Source: an uncultured Anaerobiospirillum sp.
GTDB taxonomy: Bacteria; Pseudomonadota; Gammaproteobacteria; Enterobacterales; Succinivibrionaceae
DNA: 64,000 bases
Assembly: GCA_944389615.1 (NCBI GenBank)
Contig: CALXNA010000012.1
Coordinates: 1-64,000, forward strand
Direction: 5' to 3'
Shown here piece by piece: positions 17,829-26,389 of the stretch. The notes beneath the pieces were generated by a model, which worked only from the letters and a program-made list of their open reading frames with translations, searched no databases and had not been told where the DNA came from. How positions within the stretch are numbered: position 1 is the first letter of the stretch; the number at the start of each line of letters is the position of its first letter. Both the position numbers and the translations under genes were made by a program.

Positions 17829-19922
17829 ATGAAGCTGAGCATCAATGATGTGGCCGCGATGGGCCTGAATCCTAAGACTTTTGGCGTGGAGTCTAACCTC
17901 GGGACGATTGTGGCGCTCGCCCGTAAGGCCAAAGAACAGGGCAAGAAGGCGCTCTTTACTGGCGAGCTCAGTGCCACCGGAGTTGAGGGGGGCATGATGC
18001 TGGCCCATCCCCATTTGTTAGCGGCCATCGACTTAGATCAGGTCGCCGCGCAGCTGCCTGAGGACTTTATCTTAGGCTTGGGGCTGCCTGCGGCCGGTAC
18101 TAATGGCGGCTGTGTCAGTGACTATGCCATCTTGCGCCATGGCCATAAGGCTATCCGTGGTCTGCTGCGTCTGCCTTCGGTTGGGGCGGCGGTCACCGAT
18201 AGCGTAGCTCACAACTGTACCGCTACGACCATGAGCCCGCTGAGCGGCGCCTTTGCCGTAGGACAAGGTACCTATGGCTTGCTCGGTGCTGAGCGCTCTG
18301 CTTTGACCTTGGGGCAGATCGTCGAGAGTCACACCGTGGTGCTTGCTGACAGCAAGTTCTTAGTGCTGCCATTCTACGATAGCAAGCATTTGGCCTTAGG
18401 CGAGCTGGTGGGCCAAGCGGCGCTTGAGGAGCTGGGGCGCTATCTGAGCGCCAACTGCGCTGACCTTGCCTTTATCGTGATGCCTTCGGTGCACGCCTAT
18501 GAGTGCCCTTCTGACTATTGCGGCGCGGCCGATGCCGCTACGTTATCGCGCCTGTCCGGCGTGCCGGTGGTTACCATCAACAACTTAGGCTGCGAAGGCG
18601 GCTCCTTAATCTACGATGGCCTGTGCCAAATCTTCAGCGCAGGTCAAGTTACGGCCTCCTCGAGCCAGTTTAGCTTTGCCCCATACAGCTATGTCGACAC
18701 TGAGTGTAGCGCGGATTTCCAGCCGCTCGCCACCTTTGATGCCGAGCTTAAGGCCGTCGCCTTAGGACTGCGCGATTGGATGGTCAAGACCCACTCCAAG
18801 GGCTATACCTTATCGCTCTCTGGCGGTGCCGATAGCGCCTTGTGCGCCACCTGCGTCGCCTTAAGCCAGCTCTACAGTCTCTTGGAGCTGGGTGTAGTAG
18901 AGTATGGCAAGATGCTCACCTCCTTGGGCATTGCCTGCGATAAGGCCGCTTTGGATACCAAGATCGGCGCCTTAACCGGCGGCTACTTAGGCCCTTGGCG
19001 CAATGGCGTGGCGGTCATGGGCGCTGAGAGCACGCAGCTGACGCAAGCGCAGATCGATGGCATCATTGCGGTGCTCAAAGCTGAGGTTATGCCGCAGCTC
19101 TTAGTCTGCGCCTATCAGGCTTCGGACTACTCCGGCTCCGTCACCCGCACCGCGGCCACAGAGATGGCAGCCAGCGTTGGCGCCACCTTCTATCAATGGT
19201 CGATTGCCCCGGCGGTTAAGGACTACGTTGATACCGTCAGCGGCGCCTTAGGCTATGAGCTCACTTGGGACAAGGACGATATTGCCCTGCAAAACATTCA
19301 AGCGCGTTCGCGCCTGCCGAGCATTTGGCTCTTGGCCAACCATAAGGGCATGCTCTTGATTGCGACCTCCAACCTCTCTGAAGCCGCCGTAGGCTATTGC
19401 ACCATGGATGGCGACACCGCCGGTGGCCTCTCGCCGATTGCGGGCATTGATAAGAGCACGATCTTAAAGATCAACCGTCATATCGCTGAAGAAGGCGTGG
19501 CGATCTTGGGGGCCACCAATCCTGTCCACATCTGCCTTGAGGGCATGAAGTACGTGGTCGCGCAAGAGCCAACCGCCGAGCTGCGTCCGGGCGGCGAGCA
19601 GACCGACGAAAAGGATCTGATGCCATACCCGCTGTTAGACGAGATTCGCCGTCGCTTCTTAAATGGCCTGCTGCCTCAGGACATTGTGTCCGGTTTGGTC
19701 GCCGACCTCTCGGCCCATCAGATCTTGCAGGAGTATCCACATCTGCAAAACTTAAGTGCCGCCGACCTCGAGCGCTTCGTCGGGCGCTTTGTCACCTTAT
19801 TCCAGCGCAGTCAGTGGAAGCGCGAGCGCTTTGCCACGGGCTTCCATATCCAGCCTGATGATGTCAGCCCGAAGGCAGGCTGCGCCTTCCCAATCTTAGC
19901 GGAGAGCCTGCTCAAGCTGTAA
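17829..19922 (+). CDS. nadE: NAD+ synthetase with N-terminal nitrilase-like (glutaminase) domain
   Basis: 697 residues from ATG 17829 (GGAGAA 7 nt upstream; a TTG four codons earlier overlaps that site). The C-terminal synthetase domain is typical: ATP pyrophosphatase loop SGGADS at about residues 330-335, NIQARSR, LLIATSNLSEAAVGY and the DGDTAGGLSPIAGIDK signature. It adenylates and amidates nicotinic acid adenine dinucleotide. The N-terminal 300 residues have the carbon-nitrogen hydrolase layout that supplies ammonia from glutamine. The catalytic Glu is present (FTGELSATG, E46), but I find neither the usual Lys nor the Cys of the CED-W motif: the matching segment reads HLALGELVGQ. The glutaminase half may be inactive. 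Confidence 0.9.
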   Translation: MKLSINDVAAMGLNPKTFGVESNLGTIVALARKAKEQGKKALFTGELSATGVEGGMMLAHPHLLAAIDLDQVAAQLPEDFILGLGLPAAGTNGGCVSDYAILRHGHKAIRGLLRLPSVGAAVTDSVAHNCTATTMSPLSGAFAVGQGTYGLLGAERSALTLGQIVESHTVVLADSKFLVLPFYDSKHLALGELVGQAALEELGRYLSANCADLAFIVMPSVHAYECPSDYCGAADAATLSRLSGVPVVTINNLGCEGGSLIYDGLCQIFSAGQVTASSSQFSFAPYSYVDTECSADFQPLATFDAELKAVALGLRDWMVKTHSKGYTLSLSGGADSALCATCVALSQLYSLLELGVVEYGKMLTSLGIACDKAALDTKIGALTGGYLGPWRNGVAVMGAESTQLTQAQIDGIIAVLKAEVMPQLLVCAYQASDYSGSVTRTAATEMAASVGATFYQWSIAPAVKDYVDTVSGALGYELTWDKDDIALQNIQARSRLPSIWLLANHKGMLLIATSNLSEAAVGYCTMDGDTAGGLSPIAGIDKSTILKINRHIAEEGVAILGATNPVHICLEGMKYVVAQEPTAELRPGGEQTDEKDLMPYPLLDEIRRRFLNGLLPQDIVSGLVADLSAHQILQEYPHLQNLSAADLERFVGRFVTLFQRSQWKRERFATGFHIQPDDVSPKAGCAFPILAESLLKL

Positions 19923-19964
19923 ACCCAGCTCAAGCTGTAAGCCCAGCTTAAGCAGTAAGCACAG
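19911..19964 (+). repeat. 18-bp tandem repeat across the nadE stop codon, three copies
   Basis: Units starting CTCAAGCTGTAA lie at 19911, 19929 and 19947 (the third with three changes). The nadE stop TAA is inside the first unit, and each later unit carries an in-frame TAA again, giving a triple stop. Confidence 0.9.
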
Positions 19965-19969
19965 CCGCC

Positions 19970-20005
19970 GCACGGCACTCATCTCTCACGGGGTGGGTGC
20001 CGTGC
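19970..20005. terminator. Bidirectional terminator between nadE and the MFS gene
   Basis: GCACGGCAC (19970-19978) pairs with GTGCCGTGC (19997-20005) over 9 bp with an 18-base loop. GCGTCTTTAC follows on the plus strand. Confidence 0.65.
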
Positions 20006-20011
20006 GCGTCT

Positions 20012-21313
20012 TTACTCGCCCTTGGCGGCGCGCTCCTTGGCCGCCATTTCGGCCTTGATCTCAGCGGCAGCCTCACGCTTTAAGCTGTCGATCAGATCGT
20101 GCGAAGGGCGCTCCTTGGCCACTTCTTGCGGCTTGGCGCGCATCACAGCTGGGGCCTTGAGGTAGACCATAACCGCGATGGCCACCAAGGTGAGGCCTGA
20201 GAGCAAGAAGATAAAGGACAGATGGATGAAGGTGGCGATGACACCACCGATAATCGGGCCAATCGCACCGCCAATCTGTTGGGCTGAGAACAGCATGCCA
20301 AAGGCCGAGCCACGCTCAAGCGGGCTAGTCAGATTGATCACCATGGCATTGGCCGATGGGAAGATGCCTGAGAAGCCTAAGCCCACGCAGAACTGCAAGA
20401 TGGCAAATGGGATCAAGGTGCTCGGGATGAATTGGCTTGCGATCAAGATGCCGGCGGCCGAAAGCGAGATCACCAAGGTTTTGTAGAAGCCCTTGATCTG
20501 ACCTTGCCGTCCCCAGAGCGGTGCTGCAATGGCACCGGCTACACCTGAGAGCGAGAAGACCAAACCTGAAATTAGCATCAGATTCTCTTCGGTGCCGCGC
20601 AGCACGCCGATGTACAAGGTCATGATCGGCTGCAAGAGCAAGATGACCATGTTGGTCAGGCCCGTGGCCAAGAGCAAGATGAAAATGCCATCGCGCTTCA
20701 TCAGCTCGCGGTACGAGGTCGGTGGTACCTTCTTGTCCTCATCGCTCTTGGGCGGCTCTTTGATAAAGAAGATGGTGACCAAGGTGATCGAAACCAAGGC
20801 GCAGGCGGCGATGACAAATGAGGTGCGAATGCCAAAGGCTTCGGCTAAGACACCGCCAAAGAGCGGCCCTAAGATGCCGCCGCAGATGTTGGCGCTTTGC
20901 ATCACGCCCATGCAGATGCCGATCTTATTTTTCGGGGTGTAGGCCGAGGTCAAAGCCAGCGAGGCCGGCCACAGGCCTGCGGCAAAGCCTTGGAGGATAC
21001 GCACCAAGAAGAGCTGAAACGGGGTCTGCACTAACGAGCCGCAGATGTAGGTCAGAGCGATGAGCGAGCTCGAGCGAATCAGCATGAGCTTCTTGCCCTT
21101 GGAGTCGGACATCTTGCCCCAGATCGGCGCCATGATGGCGCACACGGCAAAGGAGATGGCGAAGATCGCACCCGTCCACAGGTTCAAAGTCTCCGGGGCG
21201 GCGCCTAACTCATTGCGCAAGTACAGGGGTAAGAAGGGGATAAGCATGGTGTAACTTGCTGACATCAAGACGACGTTGCAAGTCATGATGGCTAAAACTA
21301 CTTTCCAGTTCAT
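20012..21313 (-). CDS. MFS drug/metabolite exporter (DHA1 type)
   Basis: 433 residues from ATG 21313 (preceded by an in-frame TTG; the SD is weak). Twelve hydrophobic segments in two halves. Motif A of the MFS is seen as GKMSDSKGKKLML after helix 2, and GGILGPLFGGVLAE fits motif C of 12-14-helix drug:H+ antiporters. The last 45 residues are a charged, Ala/Glu/Lys-rich cytoplasmic tail, longer than usual. The substrate cannot be predicted. It lies between nadE and the secretion operon, transcribed in the same direction as the operon but separated from it by 230 bp. Confidence 0.9.
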   Translation of the reverse strand: MNWKVVLAIMTCNVVLMSASYTMLIPFLPLYLRNELGAAPETLNLWTGAIFAISFAVCAIMAPIWGKMSDSKGKKLMLIRSSSLIALTYICGSLVQTPFQLFLVRILQGFAAGLWPASLALTSAYTPKNKIGICMGVMQSANICGGILGPLFGGVLAEAFGIRTSFVIAACALVSITLVTIFFIKEPPKSDEDKKVPPTSYRELMKRDGIFILLLATGLTNMVILLLQPIMTLYIGVLRGTEENLMLISGLVFSLSGVAGAIAAPLWGRQGQIKGFYKTLVISLSAAGILIASQFIPSTLIPFAILQFCVGLGFSGIFPSANAMVINLTSPLERGSAFGMLFSAQQIGGAIGPIIGGVIATFIHLSFIFLLSGLTLVAIAVMVYLKAPAVMRAKPQEVAKERPSHDLIDSLKREAAAEIKAEMAAKERAAKGE

Positions 21314-21544
21314 CAAAACCGGCGCGCCCTAAAAGGCTAACGCCGCCTCCATCCAAGAAAGCACACGACAAGAAGCTCCGCAGGCCCTGAGGCTGAGTCC
21401 TGAGCATCTGACCGCGCACCGAGTCGTGAAGCATGTGAGGCGACTCAGCGCGTCTTGTCAGTATATGCCTATTTTTCTGCAAAGGCACCTTACGCTGCTG
21501 GCCAGTGTGACTTACGCAAAGTTACCAGCCCCCAGCGCTTGGCC

Positions 21545-23194
21545 TTACTTGTGGTGGCGGCGCGTCTGTTTGCGCTGCTGCCGCTGCAGCTTGCGCTGGT
21601 ACTTGCGCTGCTTGTGCAGACGCTCCTGCGCTTGAGCCTCACGCTGGACGCGCTCTGACTGCGCTGCACTCAGGGCTTGATCGACCGAGGCGAGAGCCGC
21701 GCCTCTAAGTTCGGCCAGCCGCTCCGGCGTTACCGCCGCGCTGGCATCCGTGCTTGCGTCCTCGCTCACAGCCGCGTCTGCCTCCGCTGCACCGGTGGCG
21801 TCATGGTCGGCGTCCGCGCTTGGCTCGGCTTTAGCCGCGTCCGGTTCTGCTGCTGGTTCGTTGCTGCCCGCAGCTTCCTTGGCTGCGACCTCGGTGGAGC
21901 TGTCTGCAGCGTCTTGCGCGGGCTCGTTGGCGTCCTGCGCGGTAGCGGCTGCTACGAGCGCCTCGGTGCTGGGATCGGCGGCAGGTAGGTCAGCTAAGTC
22001 CATGAAGGCCTCTAACTCGAGGTTGACGGGCTCGGCGAGGGCGGTTGCCTCTGGTTCCATTACCTCGGCTGGAGCTACAAGCATGGTCTCCTCGGGTTCT
22101 GCGATAACCGAGGACTCAGGCAGCATGTTCACTGGGGTGCGCATGGCGGCGGCGTCCGCGGCGGCGCGCTTAGTAATGCGCTTCTGGTTGGACTTCTTGG
22201 CCTTAGGCTTGATCAGGGTGCTCTGCAGGAACTTGTGGGCATCACTGCCGCTTTGGGCCCAAGTCTGCGGCGTAATCAGCGCGACAAAGGACAAGAACGG
22301 CGGCAGGTTTTGCCCGACCGACAGCAGCTCGCGATACAGGTCGCGCGAGCTCAGCTGCAGCATCGGCTGCAGGTAGACGAGGTACTCGTGGAGCTTCGAG
22401 GGCTGGCAATACTGCAGGGGCTTGGCCAAGTCGCCAAGGAGCGGGCGTAGGGCTTCAGGCCACAGCGCAGCGCGCTCGCCTAAGGCTTGGATGTAGCTCT
22501 TGACTTTGGTGGCGTTAGGCTTGTCCGGGACTTCCTCTTCACAGCAGGTCAGGTGCAAGTCCTTGGGGTCGTGCCAAGCGTCATCGACCTCGTGGGCTAA
22601 GGCCTGATAGACCGGCAAATCGGATTCCTTGGCCCATGCCATGAGGTTGGTTGGGCCTAAGTTGTTGAGCAGCTGGCGCGTGAACTGGTGGGTCTCAGCC
22701 TTTAAGCCGATCGGGGCGATGATGTACTTGAATAGCTGCTCGCCGTAGGGCACACGCAGGCTGCTTTTGAGCAGCTCGGTGCTTACGGCTAAGGCTAGTG
22801 CGTCTTCGTGGGTGCTCGGCTTGTACTTGAGCGAGATGACCGTGCCATCCTCCAAGACGATATCTTGGGGCTCTACGGTGCGCACATAGCGGCGCATGCG
22901 GCTGATCTGCGCTGCGGTCAGCGGTATGAAGCTGCAGATCTTCTCGCGCTCTGGGGCCGGGGCTATAGGCAGCGCCTCACGCCCGGCAGGCACAGCGTAG
23001 TAATGGGCTGAAGCGCCATCGGTGGCATGGCCTTGACGGCGCTGCCGCTGAGCTACGCGCTGCGCTGCTTGGGCTGCCTTGGCGTCGGCGGCATGGTAGG
23101 TCGCGCCGTCGTTGCTGGCGATAGCGTCTGGGGTGACGACTAAGCTGGTGCTCGCGGTAGCTGCGGGCTCAAGGATTGGTTCTTGGGTTGCCAT
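21545..23194 (-). CDS. Unknown protein, last gene of the Trb secretion operon
   Basis: 549 residues, not recognised. ATG 23194 has AGGAGG 6 nt upstream, and this site is part of a 12-bp palindrome AGGAGGCCTCCT. No signal peptide or membrane helix, so cytoplasmic or secreted by another route. Residues 1-75 are Ala/Gln-rich; about 85-340 look globular (FIPLTAAQISRMRRYVRT; a paired cysteine in HLTCCEEEV); about 350-490 form an acidic, Ala/Pro/Asp/Glu-rich linker; the last 60 residues are a helix ending in a strongly basic Gln/Arg/Lys/His tail. It starts 15 bp after trbL, in the place where RP4 has accessory trbM-P genes, but resembles none I know. A disordered linker with basic C-terminus would suit a secretion substrate or a DNA/nucleoprotein-binding helper; this is inference. 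Confidence 0.7.
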   Translation of the reverse strand: MATQEPILEPAATASTSLVVTPDAIASNDGATYHAADAKAAQAAQRVAQRQRRQGHATDGASAHYYAVPAGREALPIAPAPEREKICSFIPLTAAQISRMRRYVRTVEPQDIVLEDGTVISLKYKPSTHEDALALAVSTELLKSSLRVPYGEQLFKYIIAPIGLKAETHQFTRQLLNNLGPTNLMAWAKESDLPVYQALAHEVDDAWHDPKDLHLTCCEEEVPDKPNATKVKSYIQALGERAALWPEALRPLLGDLAKPLQYCQPSKLHEYLVYLQPMLQLSSRDLYRELLSVGQNLPPFLSFVALITPQTWAQSGSDAHKFLQSTLIKPKAKKSNQKRITKRAAADAAAMRTPVNMLPESSVIAEPEETMLVAPAEVMEPEATALAEPVNLELEAFMDLADLPAADPSTEALVAAATAQDANEPAQDAADSSTEVAAKEAAGSNEPAAEPDAAKAEPSADADHDATGAAEADAAVSEDASTDASAAVTPERLAELRGAALASVDQALSAAQSERVQREAQAQERLHKQRKYQRKLQRQQRKQTRRHHK

Positions 23195-23208
23195 AGGAGG
23201 CCTCCTGA

Positions 23209-24132
23209 TTAGACTTTGAGGTAATTACGTAAGCTCGGGTAGAGGTTGGTCGAGAAGGTTTGGCAGGTGTTGCTGATGAGGCTTGCCACCATGTTCGGCA
23301 TGCTGACGGCAAGGCCGAGGATAAAGAACAGCAGCGTCAGAATCAGTCCGAGGTATTGCAAGCTGAGCGTGCCCTGAAGCTCGTGGATGGCACTGAGATC
23401 AGCGACGAGGCCGTTCATGATGCGGGTGCCGATGGTGTAGATGAGGCACAAGGTGAAGAGCTTGAGGCCGTAGGCCAAGGTGTGGAACAAGTAGCGCAAG
23501 GATATGGCGCGGGTAAAGCCAAAGACCCCCAAGACCACGACCAAGACACCGCACACCGCGTTGAAGTAAGCGTTGAGGTAGGTGACGGCGAAGATGATGA
23601 CCATAAAGATCACACTGGCCCAAATCAGCACATGTCCACAGAGCGCCAAAATGGCGGTACTGCTAAATGTCAGCTCCGAGGAGGCCAACTGGTCTAAGAT
23701 TTTGCTTTGGGCCATGAATTCGGTGAAGGCAAAGAGTTGATCGATGCCATCAAACTCTCCGGAGGTGCTGCTGACGGGGGTATCAAGGGCAAGGCTGACC
23801 AAGGAGTTGACGATGTCCGTGGAGATCGCCGGGCCATTGAAGATGAGAAAGTACACCGCGCCGATGGTGAACATGAGGCGCACCATGTGATAGCAAAAGA
23901 GTTTGATGTCTCCTTGCAACAAGATGAGCTTGATGCCGGTCGTAACGAAAGCGATGGACGCTAAGTAGAAGAGCAAGTCGCGGCAGAAGTTGATGATGCG
24001 TCCTTGGATCTGCGCAAATTCGTGGCGGTAGAGCTCTACCACATAGTCCAAGGTAAAGACTGACTGCACCTCGTCGGCGTGGGCACAGGTGCTCAGCATC
24101 AGCAGTAGGGGGATGATAATGACAGCGCGCAT
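23209..24132 (-). CDS. trbL: TrbL/VirB6-like inner-membrane T4SS protein
   Basis: 307 residues with a signal-like N-terminus and at least six membrane helices. Segments such as INFCRDLLFYLASIAFVTTGIKLIL near the front and the central TYLNAYFNAVCGVLVVVLGVFGFTRA helix pair are typical of TrbL/VirB6, the polytopic protein that forms part of the inner-membrane channel. RP4 TrbL is longer (about 530 residues) because of a hydrophilic C-terminal tail that is missing here; this one ends directly after the helices. GGAGG lies 7 nt before ATG 24132, and the gene starts 15 bp after trbJ. Confidence 0.9.
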   Translation of the reverse strand: MRAVIIIPLLLMLSTCAHADEVQSVFTLDYVVELYRHEFAQIQGRIINFCRDLLFYLASIAFVTTGIKLILLQGDIKLFCYHMVRLMFTIGAVYFLIFNGPAISTDIVNSLVSLALDTPVSSTSGEFDGIDQLFAFTEFMAQSKILDQLASSELTFSSTAILALCGHVLIWASVIFMVIIFAVTYLNAYFNAVCGVLVVVLGVFGFTRAISLRYLFHTLAYGLKLFTLCLIYTIGTRIMNGLVADLSAIHELQGTLSLQYLGLILTLLFFILGLAVSMPNMVASLISNTCQTFSTNLYPSLRNYLKV

Positions 24133-24147
24133 AAGGCACCTCCAGAG

Positions 24148-24942
24148 TTAGTACGGCCAGCGATACTCCGTTTGTGGCAAGAAGGCTGGGAGCTTGACTT
24201 GGTGCTGCGGGGTGTAGCGCAAGAGCGCTTCATCGAGCGCGGCACTGCTGCGCTTTTGGCTGTTGTCACGGGCGATCTCATGGCTTTGCAGCTTGGTCAA
24301 GAGCGCCACTTGGGAGTTGAGGTCGACCAAGGAAGAGGCGACCGAGCCGTTGATCTTGCTCAAGGCGTCCAAGGTACCAGCCGCGCTCTGCGAGCTTTGG
24401 CTCTCTTGACTTAAGCTTTGCAGCTCCTGCACTTGCGTCTCAAGCTTATCGCCCATGGCCTCAGCGTGGCGATAGGCGTCCAGTGCCTGCTCAATGGCCT
24501 CATCATCGAGGCGCTTGACCACATCCGAGAAGGTGCAGCGCTTTCCGGTGGTCAAGCAGCGCTCCCACGCATCAGCCTTGTAAAACGAGGCGAGGTATTG
24601 CCCGACGGAGCCAAACTCTTCCCATGTCGACTTGGTGGCGTGAAGTAGCACCAAGGAGTTCTCTTGCAGGGCGTTGATTTGATCCCATGTGCCCTTGAAG
24701 TCCATGGCGTAGTTCTGCTGCATCAGGTCTTGGGTGCCTTGGACGATGTTGTTGCCGACATTGAGCGAGCTCAGTTGGTCGGCCTGATTTAAGTTGTCTT
24801 TGGCCCACTGGTTGAGGTAGAGCAGGCGATGCATGATGTTTTCGGTTAAGGCTGCCGCATCAAAGACCGGGAAGGCCAGACTCGGCAGGCACCAGACGCT
24901 CAGGACTAAGGCCAGAGCGCAACGGGAGAGGTGGTGAAGCAT
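24148..24942 (-). CDS. trbJ: TrbJ/VirB5-like minor pilus protein
   Basis: 264 residues. Signal peptide (ALALVLSVWCLPSLA) followed by FPVFDAAALTENIMHRL, the family's typical mature start (compare IVFDPSNYAQN in TrbJ). The rest is a long helical, Gln/Ser-rich protein with a single cysteine pair (RCLTTGKRC). VirB5/TrbJ sits at the tip of the conjugative pilus and is needed for adhesion and pilus growth. ATG 24942 has AAGGAGG 4-5 nt upstream. trbK, the entry-exclusion lipoprotein that follows trbJ in RP4, is absent: only 15 bp separate trbJ from trbL. Confidence 0.87.
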   Translation of the reverse strand: MLHHLSRCALALVLSVWCLPSLAFPVFDAAALTENIMHRLLYLNQWAKDNLNQADQLSSLNVGNNIVQGTQDLMQQNYAMDFKGTWDQINALQENSLVLLHATKSTWEEFGSVGQYLASFYKADAWERCLTTGKRCTFSDVVKRLDDEAIEQALDAYRHAEAMGDKLETQVQELQSLSQESQSSQSAAGTLDALSKINGSVASSLVDLNSQVALLTKLQSHEIARDNSQKRSSAALDEALLRYTPQHQVKLPAFLPQTEYRWPY

Positions 24943-24970
24943 AGATCCTCCTTAAGAGCCAAACAGTGGG

Positions 24971-26380
24971 TTAAGCAGCTTGGAGCGCGCTGAGCGCTTC
25001 GTCTTGGTAGGTCTCGTAGGCATCAAGAGCGTGAGCGTAGCTGGCAAGCGCCAAGCAGTCCAAGAGCACGGTCGGCACCGGGGCCAGCAGTACACGCCGT
25101 GAGCAGGCTTGCGGCTCGACGCTGATGGGGTGACGGGCCACGTAGTAGTAGCCGCGCTTGGCGATGGCAGCGCTGGTCTGCTGTACCTGCTGGGCCAATG
25201 GGCTGTCCAGATGGCGCGCAGCGCAGATGCGCACGCAGAAGTCGTAGCACTGCACCAAGCGCCACTTGTGCTTGAGCGCGCTGCTCCAGGCCCGATCCGA
25301 GGCAATTTGGTTAGAGTCGGCAAAGAAGTAGTTAAGCCGCAAGTCCAGCGCACAGCTCAGGCGCTCTAAGTGCTGGTCAAAGGCGTTGAGCTCGCGCTCA
25401 AGGGACGGCGCCAACTCAAAATCTCGTACCGTGCATGGCGCGATGCCATAGCTTTGGCCCCAGCAGGTGATGATGGGGTTAGGTAAGAGTGCCCGACCGT
25501 GCTGCGTGATGAGCTGCTCGCAGCGCAGGTAGCGCTGGCACAGGCCTTGGAGCTCGCGGCGCAGCTTACGGGCGCGCAGCGGGTTAGGCTGCTCGGGCTG
25601 CTCGGCGGCGGCCAGCAAGTTCAGGCCGGGGCCGTGGTGCAGTCCCCATGGGGCAAGGCTGCTGCTGCCCAGCGGCTTGCTGGAGAGCACGCGCCGATGG
25701 GAGCGGCGTCGGGCGAGCGTCAGCTGCCATTGGTGGGCGGCAAGGAGCAGTAGCTGCGCTACCGGGTAGCGTGCCATGCGCGCTTGCACCTCAGGGCTAA
25801 ACTGGGCCCGCCAAGTCGCCTGCTCTTCAGGCGTCCATTGCGCCAAGCGCAGAGCGATCTGCTCGTGGCATTGCGCCGTAAAGTCCCCGCCGTGCGGCGG
25901 CAATAACAGCAGGCGGGCTTGGTGCTCGACCATGCGCTCCGCTTCTTGGTAGGACTCGTACTGCTCTGGCCACAGCTCGCCTTGAGCGTTGAGCTCAAAG
26001 TTGAGGCCGAGCACCACCGCCAAGGCAAAGCGCACTGTCGCTAACGGATCGCAGTTGATGTAGCCGCGGGCGTTTAAGCTCAAGAGCAAGCTCAGGGGTA
26101 CCCCGCTGCGCACCGAATGCAACGGCCAGATGGTGCTGTTGGCCTCAGGGACTGCCATCGACTCCGGCAGCTCAGGGGTCAGGGTGAAGGCTGAGCATGA
26201 GCTGGCGGCATCGGCCGTAGGCTCAGGCAGCCTGCTGGTATTAGGCAGGGCGTGGGCCTGAGGCCGCGCAGTGATCTCAGGGAGGGCTTGAGGCCGCGCA
26301 GTGATCTCAGGGAGGGTGGTGACCGCGGCACGGGCGGTGCACGTGGTGGTCTCTGGGGCAGACAGGACTTGCGTTAACAT
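24971..26380 (-). CDS. Unknown protein inserted between trbI and trbJ
   Basis: 469 residues, not recognised. AGGAGG lies 5 nt before ATG 26380, 9 bp after trbI, so it is fully part of the operon. No signal peptide and no clear membrane helix. Residues 1-80 are low complexity with a 10-residue duplication (LPEITARPQA twice). From about residue 90 the protein looks globular and mainly helical, rich in Leu, Ala, Arg and Gln, with scattered cysteines and tryptophans (CEQLITQHGRALLPNPIITC; HKWRLVQCYDFCVRICAARH). RP4 has no gene at this place. It may be a system-specific cytoplasmic factor or a cargo; the sequence gives no direct sign. Confidence 0.72.
   Translation of the reverse strand: MLTQVLSAPETTTCTARAAVTTLPEITARPQALPEITARPQAHALPNTSRLPEPTADAASSCSAFTLTPELPESMAVPEANSTIWPLHSVRSGVPLSLLLSLNARGYINCDPLATVRFALAVVLGLNFELNAQGELWPEQYESYQEAERMVEHQARLLLLPPHGGDFTAQCHEQIALRLAQWTPEEQATWRAQFSPEVQARMARYPVAQLLLLAAHQWQLTLARRRSHRRVLSSKPLGSSSLAPWGLHHGPGLNLLAAAEQPEQPNPLRARKLRRELQGLCQRYLRCEQLITQHGRALLPNPIITCWGQSYGIAPCTVRDFELAPSLERELNAFDQHLERLSCALDLRLNYFFADSNQIASDRAWSSALKHKWRLVQCYDFCVRICAARHLDSPLAQQVQQTSAAIAKRGYYYVARHPISVEPQACSRRVLLAPVPTVLLDCLALASYAHALDAYETYQDEALSALQAA
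26257..26316 (-). repeat. 30-bp tandem duplication inside the unknown gene
   Basis: Two 30-bp copies (26257-26286 and 26287-26316) differ at a single base and encode the doubled decapeptide near the N-terminus. Confidence 0.92.
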
Positions 26381-26389
26381 AAGAACCTC

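Noticed and set aside
24133..24147. trbK entry-exclusion gene between trbJ and trbL
   Set aside because: Only 15 bp separate the two genes.
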